Assembly: GCA_002163085.1 (NCBI GenBank)
Contig: MAAJ01000001.1
Location: 186,001-250,000, forward strand
Length of the DNA stretch: 64,000 bases
Reading direction: 5' to 3'
Source: Methylophaga sp. 42_25_T18
Lineage (GTDB): Bacteria; Pseudomonadota; Gammaproteobacteria; Nitrosococcales; Methylophagaceae
Under the pieces are notes generated by a model. The model did no database searches. It saw nothing but the letters and a program-made list of their open reading frames with translations, and was not told the DNA's origin. Below are positions 9,123 through 18,384 of this stretch, in pieces (position 1 is the first letter of the stretch; every line of letters starts with the position of its first letter). The position numbers and the translations under genes are program-made.

Positions 9123-12100
9123 ATGATGATAAAAAAAACAGTCAAAACTACATCACTATTTCTGCTGATATTGTTCTCAAGTTTGGTCGCTGCAACTGAA
9201 CAGGTAGAAAACAGCCATGAGCCAGTCACGCTGCAGCTCAAGTGGTTACACCAATTTCAATTTGCCGGTTATTACGCGGCCTTAGAGCAAGGGTTTTATG
9301 CAGATGAAGGCTTAGATGTCACCATTAAAGCGCTGACATCTGATAGAGATATCGTAAAAGATGTCGTTGCTGGTGAAGTTGATTATGCAGTCGGCGACTC
9401 CGGAATATTAATGAACTATGCTGATGGTGCTCCAATAAGAGCACTAGCTGCCATTTTTCAACACAATGCACTTGTCTTTGTTGCTAAACAATCTTCTGGC
9501 ATCATCAGTCCCTATGAAATGGCCGACAAACGTATCATGTTTGATGCTAAAGCGACGGATATTGCTCCCCTAAGTGCTGTATTAGCTGAGGCAGAATTAG
9601 ACTCCAAAGACTATACTTCAATCCCGCGAAGCTTTAATAATCAAGCACTTATCAATGGTGATATTGATGTAATGTCGGCTTATATCACCGACCAGCCCTT
9701 TGAATTACAGCAACAAAGCATTCCCATCAATATCATTAACCCACAAAACTATGGCTATGATTTTTATGGTGATCTTTTATATACCAGTCAAGCAGAAATC
9801 GACAATAATCCAGACCGAGCTATTCGCTTTCGCAGAGCCTCGCTGAAAGGTTGGCGTTATGCCTTAGAGCACCCAGAAGAGCTAATTCAACTGATAAAAA
9901 ATAAATACGGTAGCACGGCTACTGTCGAACATCTTCGCTATGAGGCTAAAGAAACACGAAAGTTGATTTTGCCTAAGGTCATTCCTCTCGGCAATATTGA
10001 AACTTCCCGCTTAAGACGGGTAGCCAATATTTATACTCAACTTAAACTTGCTAAACCGCTTGATGATTCATCTTTAACAAACTTTATTTTTAATAACACT
10101 TCCTCGCTTTTATTCTCTGCTGAAGAGCAAGCTTGGTTAGATGCACATCCTGTCATACGTCTCGGCGTCGACCGTGACTTTGCCCCCTATGAATGGGTCA
10201 ATCAATATGGCAACTATCTTGGCCTGGCTGCAGACTATATGCGTCTATTAGAATCACGTTTAGGTGTACGATTTGAAATCATTGATGACAAACCCTGGCA
10301 TGAAATTCTTGCGATGGCACAGCGAGGTGAAATTGATCTTCTTTCCTGTTTGAACAGTTCGCCAGAGCGGGCTCAATATCTGCATTTCACTCACCCCTAC
10401 GTCAATAATCCAGTTGTCATCATCAATGCGAACCGAAATGGTTATGTGGGCACCCTGAAAAACCTTATCGATAAAACGGTATCGATAGAAAAAGGGTATT
10501 TCACTTATGAGAACCTAGTTGCCAACTATCCTGAGATAAACTTGCTGGTTGTTGATTCCACGTTTGATGCATTAAACAAAGTGAATATTGGCGAAGCCGA
10601 TGCTTACGTGGGAGATGCAGCTTATGCCAACTATGCGATTAAACAGGCCGATATGTTAAACCTACAGTTTGCCGGTCAAACCAATCTAACTGGCTCCTAT
10701 CGTATTGGTATTCACAAGTCCCAACCTGAGTTACATGCCATCATCAATCGTGCTTTAAACAGCATCTCACCTGAGGAACGTAAATCAATTGAAAACAATT
10801 GGTTAGGTTTAGAGGTTACCTCAGGAATCCCAATAGCCACCATAACTAAAGTATCAGTCGCGATCGCATTATTGTTTTTAATGTTTTCACATTGGGTATA
10901 CCGCCTGCGTCAAACCACACATGCCCTGCAACAAAGTCAGACCAAACTTCAATCAATCATTGATGCCTCCCCCATTCCCCATGCACTCAACGACAATCAA
11001 CATAATATTACCTATCTTAACCAAGCTTTTATCGATACTTTTGGTTATACCTTAGAAGATATTCCAACACTAGCGAGCTGGAATCCAAAAGCCTACCCAG
11101 ACCCTGATTATCGAACATGGGTTTTTAATGCTTGGTCTAAACAATTTACTCGTTCCACATCCAACCAAAAATTTGAACCCATAGAGCTCAAAGTGCAATG
11201 CAAAAATGGTGAGTCTCGCCATGTACTAGCAAGCGAAACAGCCATCACTGAACCGAGTGATGATACCCATGTTGTCATTTTTTATGATATTACTGAACGT
11301 AAACAAGCTGAAGAACAATTACGTTTATCCGGTCGTGTCTTTAATGAAGCACATGAAGGCATCATCATCACCGATACACAGATCCGTATCGTTGATGTTA
11401 ACCCTGCTTTTTGTTCCCTTTCGGGTTTTGATCGAGACGAAATCATTGGTCAAGATCCCAAAATCTTAAAATCAAACAAACATAAACCTGAGTTCTACCA
11501 TGACATTCTGACCATTTTGCAAACACAAGGTCATTGGCAGGGCGAAGTATGGAACCGTAAAAAAAATGGCGAGCACTATGCAACGTTGCTGAGTATCTCA
11601 ACACTACTCGATGATCAAGGTGAGGCAATACATTATCTCGCCTTATTTTCCGATATCACTCAAAGCAAACAGCAGCAACAAACGCTAGAAATGATGGCAC
11701 ATTATGATGTACTGACTCAGCTGCCAAACCGCACCTTATTTGCCGATCGTTTTAATCTTGCCATTGCCCATAGTAAGCGTAATAACAGTTTATTGGCGGT
11801 TGTATTCCTCGATCTCGACAACTTCAAACCGGTCAATGACAACTATGGTCATGAAGTCGGTGATCAACTTTTGGTTGAGGTTGCTCAACGTATCAAAGCA
11901 AATATCCGAGAAGAAGATACTGCCTCACGCTTAGGCGGTGATGAATTTGTATTATTATTAAACGAAATTCAATCGACACTACATGGTGAAGAACTCGTAG
12001 ATCGTGTGCATAAAGCAATTTCAGAACCTTATAAAATTAATGATATAACCATCACGATCAGTGCCAGCAGTGGCATTACCTTATTTCCACTCGATGATGC

Positions 12101-13364
12101 GGATGCGGACACCTTATTACGTCATGCCGATCAAGCCATGTATCAAGCCAAGCTGGCAGGACGGAATCGTCACCATATGTTTGATACCCTCCATGATCAG
12201 CAACTCAGTTTGCAGCATAATCAATTACAGTCTGTAGATGCCGGATTTAACGCCCAACAGTTCGTGTTGTATTATCAGCCTAAAATCAATATGCGTACCG
12301 GTGAAGTGCATGGTGCTGAAGCGCTTATTCGCTGGCTCCACCCTGAACGTGGTCTAATTCCTCCATTATCATTTTTGCCTATATTGGAAGGCACCGATCT
12401 AGAAATAAAAGTAGGAAACTGGGTCATCGATCAAGCATTAAAACAACTTGATGAATGGCAACAACAAGGGATTAACTTAGAAATCAGTGTGAATATATCT
12501 TCTCATCACTTGCAGTGGGAAGGCTTTTATCAGCAACTTGAACAAGCCCTAAGTCACTACCCACAGCTATCGCCACACAATTTACAACTGGAAATATTAG
12601 AATCCAGTATCTTAAGCGATATTACCCTTATCTCCGGCACCCTAAAAGCCTGTCGAAATAACTTGGGAGTGCGCATCTCCTTAGATGATTTTGGCACGGG
12701 ATATTCATCGCTCATCCACCTTCGACACTTGCCTGTTAATGTCGTCAAAATTGATCAAACCTTTGTCCGTGATCTTATTGATGATCCAAATGACTACACC
12801 ATTGTCGATGGCATCATCGGTTTAACACAATCTTTCCACCATGAAGTCATTGCTGAAGGCGTCGAAACCACTACGCACGGATTAATGTTAATGCTGATAG
12901 GTTGTGATCACGCCCAAGGTTATGGCATTGCTCGCCCCATGCCGGCGGCAGAATTTAAAACATGGTTCAATAATTACCAAGCTAATCAAGACTGGTTAGA
13001 CTTTGCCTATTTGAACTTATCGGCAAGACAAAAACTACTTACCTTACTCACCATCGAAAGCAAACAATGGTTAAGTCGCATGATTGCTAGTTTAGAATCG
13101 CCAACAGAAGAGATACAACCATGGCCGGCGATCAATCACGATCAATCACTTTATGCTTTATGGTTAGGACAAGCGCGTAATCAACAACTATTTGACCCCG
13201 ACTGGATTGAGCGTCTAGAGCAAGCGTTTAATCAACTTCATCAACTCGGAAAGGACGCCAAGGAACAGTTTTTGCAGGGTCAAATTGAGCAAGCTCAAGC
13301 GGCGATAACCAACATTCAACAAACTTACGCAATAATAGATGAATTATTAGAATATGCTGATTAA
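9123..13364 (+). CDS. Periplasmic-sensing GGDEF-EAL protein: NMT1 + SBP_bac_3 + TM + PAS-PAS + GGDEF + EAL + degenerate CZB
   Basis: A 1413-aa inner-membrane c-di-GMP enzyme. After a signal peptide (cleavage near LVAAT) comes an NMT1/THI5-like binding domain (about 30-330; LKWLHQFQFAGYYAALEQGF), then a second, family-3 solute-binding domain (about 340-570; HPVIRLGVDRDFAPYEW). One membrane helix lies at about 577-598. Two PAS domains (about 607-730 and 737-850) follow. The GGDEF motif is intact (about 937) with an RxxD inhibitory site (REED) five residues before it. EAL is intact (EALIRW about 1063, DDFGTGYSS, EGVET, GYGIARPMP). The last 108 residues align with the CZB zinc domains of two paralogues here but keep only one of four ligands. 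Start is ATG 9123 or 9126; an upstream TTG at 9111 is less likely. Confidence 0.9.
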   Translation: MMIKKTVKTTSLFLLILFSSLVAATEQVENSHEPVTLQLKWLHQFQFAGYYAALEQGFYADEGLDVTIKALTSDRDIVKDVVAGEVDYAVGDSGILMNYADGAPIRALAAIFQHNALVFVAKQSSGIISPYEMADKRIMFDAKATDIAPLSAVLAEAELDSKDYTSIPRSFNNQALINGDIDVMSAYITDQPFELQQQSIPINIINPQNYGYDFYGDLLYTSQAEIDNNPDRAIRFRRASLKGWRYALEHPEELIQLIKNKYGSTATVEHLRYEAKETRKLILPKVIPLGNIETSRLRRVANIYTQLKLAKPLDDSSLTNFIFNNTSSLLFSAEEQAWLDAHPVIRLGVDRDFAPYEWVNQYGNYLGLAADYMRLLESRLGVRFEIIDDKPWHEILAMAQRGEIDLLSCLNSSPERAQYLHFTHPYVNNPVVIINANRNGYVGTLKNLIDKTVSIEKGYFTYENLVANYPEINLLVVDSTFDALNKVNIGEADAYVGDAAYANYAIKQADMLNLQFAGQTNLTGSYRIGIHKSQPELHAIINRALNSISPEERKSIENNWLGLEVTSGIPIATITKVSVAIALLFLMFSHWVYRLRQTTHALQQSQTKLQSIIDASPIPHALNDNQHNITYLNQAFIDTFGYTLEDIPTLASWNPKAYPDPDYRTWVFNAWSKQFTRSTSNQKFEPIELKVQCKNGESRHVLASETAITEPSDDTHVVIFYDITERKQAEEQLRLSGRVFNEAHEGIIITDTQIRIVDVNPAFCSLSGFDRDEIIGQDPKILKSNKHKPEFYHDILTILQTQGHWQGEVWNRKKNGEHYATLLSISTLLDDQGEAIHYLALFSDITQSKQQQQTLEMMAHYDVLTQLPNRTLFADRFNLAIAHSKRNNSLLAVVFLDLDNFKPVNDNYGHEVGDQLLVEVAQRIKANIREEDTASRLGGDEFVLLLNEIQSTLHGEELVDRVHKAISEPYKINDITITISASSGITLFPLDDADADTLLRHADQAMYQAKLAGRNRHHMFDTLHDQQLSLQHNQLQSVDAGFNAQQFVLYYQPKINMRTGEVHGAEALIRWLHPERGLIPPLSFLPILEGTDLEIKVGNWVIDQALKQLDEWQQQGINLEISVNISSHHLQWEGFYQQLEQALSHYPQLSPHNLQLEILESSILSDITLISGTLKACRNNLGVRISLDDFGTGYSSLIHLRHLPVNVVKIDQTFVRDLIDDPNDYTIVDGIIGLTQSFHHEVIAEGVETTTHGLMLMLIGCDHAQGYGIARPMPAAEFKTWFNNYQANQDWLDFAYLNLSARQKLLTLLTIESKQWLSRMIASLESPTEEIQPWPAINHDQSLYALWLGQARNQQLFDPDWIERLEQAFNQLHQLGKDAKEQFLQGQIEQAQAAITNIQQTYAIIDELLEYAD

Positions 13365-13428
13365 TCACATGCTGCCGCTACTTAATACCCAGGTTACTTA
13401 AAACTGCCTGTTTCTGGATAAAATTATT

Positions 13429-15360
13429 GTGTTGATTCAACAAACAAAATGGATAGCATTAAAAGGCAAAGCATATGGTTTAACCATGCCAACGTTAGTG
13501 GGTACCATCAACATTCAAACTGACAGGGATATAGACTTAAAAACGGCACATAAATCCATTGCTCGTATTACAGACATCAATATCGATTTCCCCAAGGTTT
13601 CTTCTCAAGAATTCCAATCCCAAAGTTTGATTGAATTACTGCTATTTTGGCTACATCAAATCCAACACAAAGCCCGACAACCGCTCTTTGAACCTGGTCA
13701 AATAATCAGTCAGAAAAAAACTCCGTTACAACAAATAGACAGTTTTCAGCTTGCATTGCCCTATCTTCGTGCTCGAGCCACTATTGATGCCTTAAGTTGG
13801 CTGATTACCACGATCAACACTTTGAGCAATACGAAGAATAGTGAAGCACTAAGCAACCACCAAGCGCAAGCAACAAAAACGTGTGGAAGACTAATCTCAA
13901 AACTACAACGCCTATCCCCATCTGGCAGCAATACCTTACGCTTTTTAAAAGCGGCTCATACCTTAGGGATACCTTGGAATAATGTTGCAGAAAATGTCTT
14001 TGAGTTTGGTTATGGCATCCATCTCCGTTGGTTAGATAGTAGTTTTACCGACCAAACATCGGTTATCGGTGCTCGTTTCGCACGTAACAAACAACTGACT
14101 GCAAATGCATTACGTAAGGCCGGGTTACCGGTTCCTCAACACTTTCCAGTTAATAGCACAGATGCGGCTATTAAATTCGCACATCGCTTAGGCTACCCCG
14201 TTGTTATAAAATCAATGGATAAAGATCGGGGCATGGGCGTCGCTGCTAACTTAAAAACATCCGATGAAGTACAAAAAGCCTTTCACAATGCACGTAAATT
14301 TTCGAAAAAAATATTAGTTGAGAAACATATCGAAGGCCAAGATTACCGACTCACCGTATTCAACGGTAAGATGATCTGGGCAATACTCCGAATGCCTGGC
14401 GGTGTGGTTGGCAATGGCAAAGATACCATTGCCTCATTAGTGGATACTTTGAATGATAATCCACTTAGAGATCGACATATTCACTCACCGCTTAAAACCT
14501 TGCACCTAAATGACGAAGCAATAACATTACTTGCAGAGGCAAAATTAACAGAAAGTGACGTGCCAAAAAAAGGGACATTTGTTCGTCTACGTCGTACTTC
14601 GAATATCAGTACTGGCGGAACACCAACGGCAGCAACCAATGTTCACCCTGATAATCAACGGTTAGCTGAAAATGCAGCAAGAGCACTTAAATTAGACTTA
14701 GCTGGCATCGATCTAATAATTCCCGATATTAGCCAATCCTGGTTACATACCGAGTCCGCAATTTGTGAAGTTAATGCCCAACCACAATTAGGTGCAACAA
14801 CTAATGCTGAAATTTATGCTGAAATTTTATCCTCTTTAGTAAGTAATAACGGACACATACCTGTCGTCTTAATTATTGGCGAACAATCAGCTAACCAAAT
14901 AGCAGCGCAACTACGGACTTTATGGCAAACAACGGAGAAAAAAATCGCAACCGCATTTAATCAAGGTCTTTGGTTAAACGACACTCAGATCGGTCAGGAA
15001 GATACCGTGCTCAACACCAGTAAAGCCGCTTTAAAAACATCTACTGTTGAAGCGCTCATCACTGTTACTAGTGCAGCAGAACTAGAGAAGACCGGACTGG
15101 CATTTGATCGCTGTGACGTCGTTATTATCGCCGACAATAATAACCGTCAGCCTTCAATGACCAAAAGTTATCAAATGGTCCTTAGCTATAACATAAAAAC
15201 ATTGATTACTAGCGAAAAACAGATCGTTGACTACGCTAAGAAACTAGGCGTGAGCCATATTAAGCTTGTTTCAGAAAATGACACTAACGACTCAAATTCA
15301 CTCATTGAAAAATTATCTCTAGCTGCAGCACAAGCATTAGCCATTCCTGTACAACACTAA
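13429..15360 (+). CDS. Cyanophycin-synthetase-like ATP-grasp ligase with degenerate Mur-ligase domain (CphA2-like)
   Basis: A 643-aa protein that aligns with cyanophycin synthetase. The N-terminal domain is about 1-205. The ATP-grasp domain (about 210-465) shows ARFARNKQLTANALRKAGLPVP, GYPVVIKSMDKDRGMGV, VEKHIEGQDYRLTVFNGK, GGVVGNGKDTIASLV and CEVNAQPQLG. The last 165 residues follow the start of the CphA Mur-ligase half (IATAFNQGLWLND ... AFDRCDVVIIAD), but the P-loop position reads IGEQSANQ instead of GTNGKTTT, and the protein stops where the rest of the ligase should follow. This recalls CphA2-type proteins, which use only the ATP-grasp site. Start is GTG 13429 or TTG 13432. A methyltransferase gene follows after 22 nt. 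The actual product is unknown; no cyanophycinase is nearby. Confidence 0.8.
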   Translation: MLIQQTKWIALKGKAYGLTMPTLVGTINIQTDRDIDLKTAHKSIARITDINIDFPKVSSQEFQSQSLIELLLFWLHQIQHKARQPLFEPGQIISQKKTPLQQIDSFQLALPYLRARATIDALSWLITTINTLSNTKNSEALSNHQAQATKTCGRLISKLQRLSPSGSNTLRFLKAAHTLGIPWNNVAENVFEFGYGIHLRWLDSSFTDQTSVIGARFARNKQLTANALRKAGLPVPQHFPVNSTDAAIKFAHRLGYPVVIKSMDKDRGMGVAANLKTSDEVQKAFHNARKFSKKILVEKHIEGQDYRLTVFNGKMIWAILRMPGGVVGNGKDTIASLVDTLNDNPLRDRHIHSPLKTLHLNDEAITLLAEAKLTESDVPKKGTFVRLRRTSNISTGGTPTAATNVHPDNQRLAENAARALKLDLAGIDLIIPDISQSWLHTESAICEVNAQPQLGATTNAEIYAEILSSLVSNNGHIPVVLIIGEQSANQIAAQLRTLWQTTEKKIATAFNQGLWLNDTQIGQEDTVLNTSKAALKTSTVEALITVTSAAELEKTGLAFDRCDVVIIADNNNRQPSMTKSYQMVLSYNIKTLITSEKQIVDYAKKLGVSHIKLVSENDTNDSNSLIEKLSLAAAQALAIPVQH

Positions 15361-15382
15361 GCTTTTCTACTATTGTCTCTCT

Positions 15383-16114
15383 ATGGCACCAAGAGGTTAT
15401 ACCGATTTGTTCCAAACCCGTGGCGACAAGTATGAGTCAGCCATGCAGCAATTCCCTCATGCCCGCGATCATGAATTCCAGCAAGCTGCAGACCTAGCCA
15501 GCTTCACACAAAAAGATACCATTCTTGATGTACCTGCAGGTGGGGGTTATTTGCAGAGTTATTTGAGCTCAAACCACCTTTACCACGCTCACGAACCTTG
15601 TTCTACATTTGGTCACTCTACAAATGATAGTGCTAATGATTTATTACCCTTGCCCCATCAAGATGAAGCCATCGATATCACTTTCAGCATTGCTGGTGTA
15701 CATCATATTCAAAACAAGCCATCGTTATTTAATGAGATTGCTCGCGTCACTCCTTCACAAGGTCAGTTGATACTTGCTGATGTGCATAAACATTCGGCTG
15801 TAGCTTCTTTCTTAGATGACTTCGTCGGAAGCAATAATAGTACTGGCCATGACGGTATTTATATTGATGAAACTACTCTGGATGTCTTAGATTCATCTGG
15901 ATGGCAAGTGATCTCTGCAAACCGAAAACCCGTTTATTGGTCATTTAATGACGAGAGCGCCATGGCTAATTTTTGTCGATCATTATTTGATCTTCGCTCT
16001 CTCAGCAATGAAGCTATTATTTCAGCAATCAATGAGCTGTTAGGTATCAATCACCTAGATGGTAAGGTCAACTTAAACTGGGAGCTTTTCTATATAGCGG
16101 CTATACGGAAATAA
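15383..16114 (+). CDS. Class I SAM-dependent methyltransferase
   Basis: A 243-aa protein with Methyltransf_11-type order: motif I TILDVPAGGGYLQSYL (about 48-63), an acidic loop after strand 2, LPLPHQDEAIDITFSIAGVHHIQ (about 90-112) and RVTPSQGQLILADVHKHS (post-II region). The substrate is not recognisable; the family includes small-molecule and quinone/lipid methyltransferases. Only 22 nt separate it from the CphA-like ligase upstream, and a bidirectional hairpin follows, so the two genes probably form one transcript. That pairing suggests modification of the ligase product or substrate, which is inference. Confidence 0.85.
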   Translation: MAPRGYTDLFQTRGDKYESAMQQFPHARDHEFQQAADLASFTQKDTILDVPAGGGYLQSYLSSNHLYHAHEPCSTFGHSTNDSANDLLPLPHQDEAIDITFSIAGVHHIQNKPSLFNEIARVTPSQGQLILADVHKHSAVASFLDDFVGSNNSTGHDGIYIDETTLDVLDSSGWQVISANRKPVYWSFNDESAMANFCRSLFDLRSLSNEAIISAINELLGINHLDGKVNLNWELFYIAAIRK

Positions 16115-16135
16115 TATATTTCTATAGATAGAAAA

Positions 16136-16165
16136 AAGCCGGAGACTGCTAACAGTCTCCGGCTT
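16136..16165. terminator. Bidirectional intrinsic terminator
   Basis: A perfect 13-bp stem AAGCCGGAGACTG / CAGTCTCCGGCTT with a CTAA loop, an A-run on the left and TCTTTT on the right. It lies between the convergent methyltransferase and PuuD-like genes and can serve both. Confidence 0.9.
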
Positions 16166-16194
16166 CTTTTGTGTATAAGTATTTAATGCAGCTA

Positions 16195-16839
16195 TTAAAG
16201 CATGATTAATACTGCAACTAATACTGCTGTTAATACTAAGCTGCTCACAATAACACCGCGAACCGTTGTCATTGGACCCTGCTTACCAACAATACCATTG
16301 ATTTCAAGTGCAACAATAATCGCTAAAGCAGCCCATAAGCCAGTACCGCTTACAGCAGCACCGTAACCTGCGCCTGATTGTGAGAAATGTGGACCAGCCA
16401 ACATCGCAAAGACCATAGGGCCTGAGAACAAAGTATTAGTACGTGACGCTAATAACGCTTTAGCACCTGCAGCAGGACCATCGCCCTCAACCATGCCTAA
16501 AGCAATTTTTTGGTTTGGCCAAATGATTCCCCAAACATTAAGGAACATCAACGTACCCATAGTTGCGCCAGCAATAATAAATGGATTTAACCCACCCATT
16601 TTTTGTAGGCCGTACATCAAAACAAGACCAGTCAAAAATGTGAACAATGCAGCCCAACGGAACCACCATAAAGCACTTGGCGCTAATTTAGCTTTTGCAT
16701 CAGCAAGACCTTCAGCAGACGCTGATTTGAAATAACCGCCTTGAATAAAGTTAAAGTAATAAAGAATACCTATCCAGGTAATACCAAATAGCAAGTGTCC
16801 CCAACGGGCAAGCATATTGACGATGATTTCGGGTTCCAT
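16195..16839 (-). CDS. Six-helix membrane protein, PuuD/urate-oxidase-N-terminal-like
   Basis: A 214-aa integral inner-membrane protein with about six helices (roughly 13-32, 57-77, 84-107, 133-150, 164-185, 192-214). The N-terminus (NMLARWGHLLFGITWIGILYYF) resembles the N-terminal membrane domain of the PuuD urate hydroxylase family, including a His in the first helix that could ligand haem. Unlike full PuuD proteins it has no C-terminal cytochrome c domain and no CxxCH, and there is no purine-catabolism gene nearby, so urate oxidation is doubtful. An AGGATAG sequence before the ATG could serve as ribosome binding site. A perfect 15-bp dyad at 16865-16879 (TCATGT-ATG-ACATGA) lies just upstream and may be an operator. 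Confidence 0.55.
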   Translation of the reverse strand: MEPEIIVNMLARWGHLLFGITWIGILYYFNFIQGGYFKSASAEGLADAKAKLAPSALWWFRWAALFTFLTGLVLMYGLQKMGGLNPFIIAGATMGTLMFLNVWGIIWPNQKIALGMVEGDGPAAGAKALLASRTNTLFSGPMVFAMLAGPHFSQSGAGYGAAVSGTGLWAALAIIVALEINGIVGKQGPMTTVRGVIVSSLVLTAVLVAVLIML

Positions 16840-17145
16840 AGTTCTATCCTATATTGATTGAGTTTCATGTATGACATGAGCCGTATAATATTGATTGCGC
16901 ATTACGCTTTTCATGAGCTGTAGCGGGGATATCTTCGCTTATATCACGTATAAAAGTCAATTATGTAATACGGTCATATAACCATACAAAACTGAGGGGT
17001 AAATTCAAAGTATGCGTTGATAATCTTAGGGTTAACTGCTGAGTTGATAATCACAAATTAAGTTAAGTGGGACGCAGTTAGGCACAGTTTTTTATTATCA
17101 AAAATAACTAGCGCGCTTAATCTTAGGTAATTTGTTTTGGGGATG
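16840..17145. other. Intergenic region upstream of the PuuD-like gene
   Basis: About 306 bp without a gene. It holds the dyad TCATGTATGACATGA (16865-16879), near a leftward TATTAT-like -10 (about 16888-16893), and two identical direct repeats GTTGATAATC at 17016-17025 and 17043-17052, 27 bp apart. The left part is probably the promoter/operator region of the PuuD-like gene; the right part is the 3' flank of tRNA-Met. No open frame of note. Confidence 0.5.
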
Positions 17146-17222
17146 TGGTGGCTATGGGTGGATTCGAACCACCGACCCCATCATTATGAGTGATGTGCTC
17201 TAACCAACTGAGCTACATAGCC
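17146..17222 (-). tRNA. tRNA-Met (CAU, elongator)
   Basis: A 77-nt cloverleaf with encoded CCA. The acceptor is GGCTATG pairing with CATAGCC, the D-arm contains AGCTCAGTTGGTTAGAGC, the anticodon loop is CTCATAA between CATCA and TGATG, and the T-arm is GTGGTTCGAATCCAC. The sequence is very close to E. coli elongator tRNA-Met and unlike the lysidine-type tRNA-Ile2, whose body differs. Confidence 0.96.
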
Positions 17223-17283
17223 TTTGTGAAGCAGGGAATTTTACGTTGATGAACAATAAATATCAAGCAATACCTGCGTTGTT

Positions 17284-18375
17284 TTAGACATTAAAACGGA
17301 AGTGCATTACGTCACCATCCTTAATGATGTAATCCTTGCCTTCTAAACGCCATTTACCCGCGTCTTTCGCGCCTTGTTCACCGTTAAATTCAACAAAGTC
17401 GTCATAACTAACGACTTCAGCTCGAATAAAGCCTTTCTGGAAATCAGTATGAATAACACCGGCTCCTTCAGGGGCTGTCGCGCCTACTTGAACAGTCCAG
17501 GCTCGCACTTCTTGTACACCAGCCGTGAAGTAGGTCTGTAGACCTAATAACGAATAACCAGCTCGAATCACACGATTTAAGCCAGGCTCTTCTTGGCCAA
17601 TTTCTTCTAAAAACTCCATTTTTTCAGCATCATCCAATTCAGCAATTTCTGACTCAATGGATGCACAGATAGCGACGACAATGGCATTTTCTTTTTCTGC
17701 TAATGCCGAGACTAAATCTAATGCTGCGTTATTTTCAAAACCATCTTCTGCCACATTGGCGATATACATGGTTGGTTTAATGGTCAATAAATGCAATTCA
17801 GTTAACAAAGCAAGCTGCTCTTCATCTAAGCCCATGGAACGAACAGAGTCACCTTGATCAAGGTGGTCACGCATTTCAATCAATAAGGCCAGACGTGCTT
17901 TGGCGACTTTATCGCCACCCTTGGCATCCCGCGTGGTTTTAGTTATCGCTTTTTCGACACTGTCTAAATCGGCTAAAGCCAATTCAGTATTGATCACTTC
18001 AATATCATCCAATGGCGAAATCTTGCCTGCTACATGCACCACGTTTTCATCTTCAAAACAGCGAACAACATGAGCAATCGCATCTGTTTCACGGATATTT
18101 GCTAAGAACTTATTACCTAAGCCTTCGCCTTTGGATGCGCCAGCGACTAAACCTGCAATATCAACAAATTCCATCGTAGTAGGCAATACACGTTCAGGAT
18201 TAACGATTTCAGCCAAGCTGTCTTGACGTGAATCTGGGACAGGCACGATGCCAACATTTGGTTCGATAGTACAAAATGGGTAGTTTTGTGCTTCAATGCC
18301 AGCTTGCGTCAATGCATTGAATAAAGTCGATTTACCTACGTTGGGTAGGCCAACGATGCCACATTTAAATCCCAT
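17284..18375 (-). CDS. ychF: Redox-regulated ATPase/GTPase YchF (OLA1 family)
   Basis: Ribosome-associated P-loop NTPase of the Obg superfamily, with ATPase activity in the family and a role in stress responses. The length of 363 aa is normal. G1 is [14 protein letters not shown] (about 8-21), G3 is [20 protein letters not shown] (about 73-92), and the NVAED segment marks the non-canonical G4. A C-terminal TGS domain (about 280-363) has TFFTAG-type, here [17 protein letters not shown], and ends in FRFNV. It follows pth at a 9-nt distance on the same strand, the standard gammaproteobacterial order. Confidence 0.97.
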   Translation of the reverse strand: MGFKCGIVGLPNVGKSTLFNALTQAGIEAQNYPFCTIEPNVGIVPVPDSRQDSLAEIVNPERVLPTTMEFVDIAGLVAGASKGEGLGNKFLANIRETDAIAHVVRCFEDENVVHVAGKISPLDDIEVINTELALADLDSVEKAITKTTRDAKGGDKVAKARLALLIEMRDHLDQGDSVRSMGLDEEQLALLTELHLLTIKPTMYIANVAEDGFENNAALDLVSALAEKENAIVVAICASIESEIAELDDAEKMEFLEEIGQEEPGLNRVIRAGYSLLGLQTYFTAGVQEVRAWTVQVGATAPEGAGVIHTDFQKGFIRAEVVSYDDFVEFNGEQGAKDAGKWRLEGKDYIIKDGDVMHFRFNV

Positions 18376-18384
18376 TATTTGTTC

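Noticed and set aside
17146-17222. Reading the CAU tRNA as tRNA-Ile2 (lysidine type)
   Set aside because: The acceptor and arms match elongator tRNA-Met much better than the tRNA-Ile2 body.
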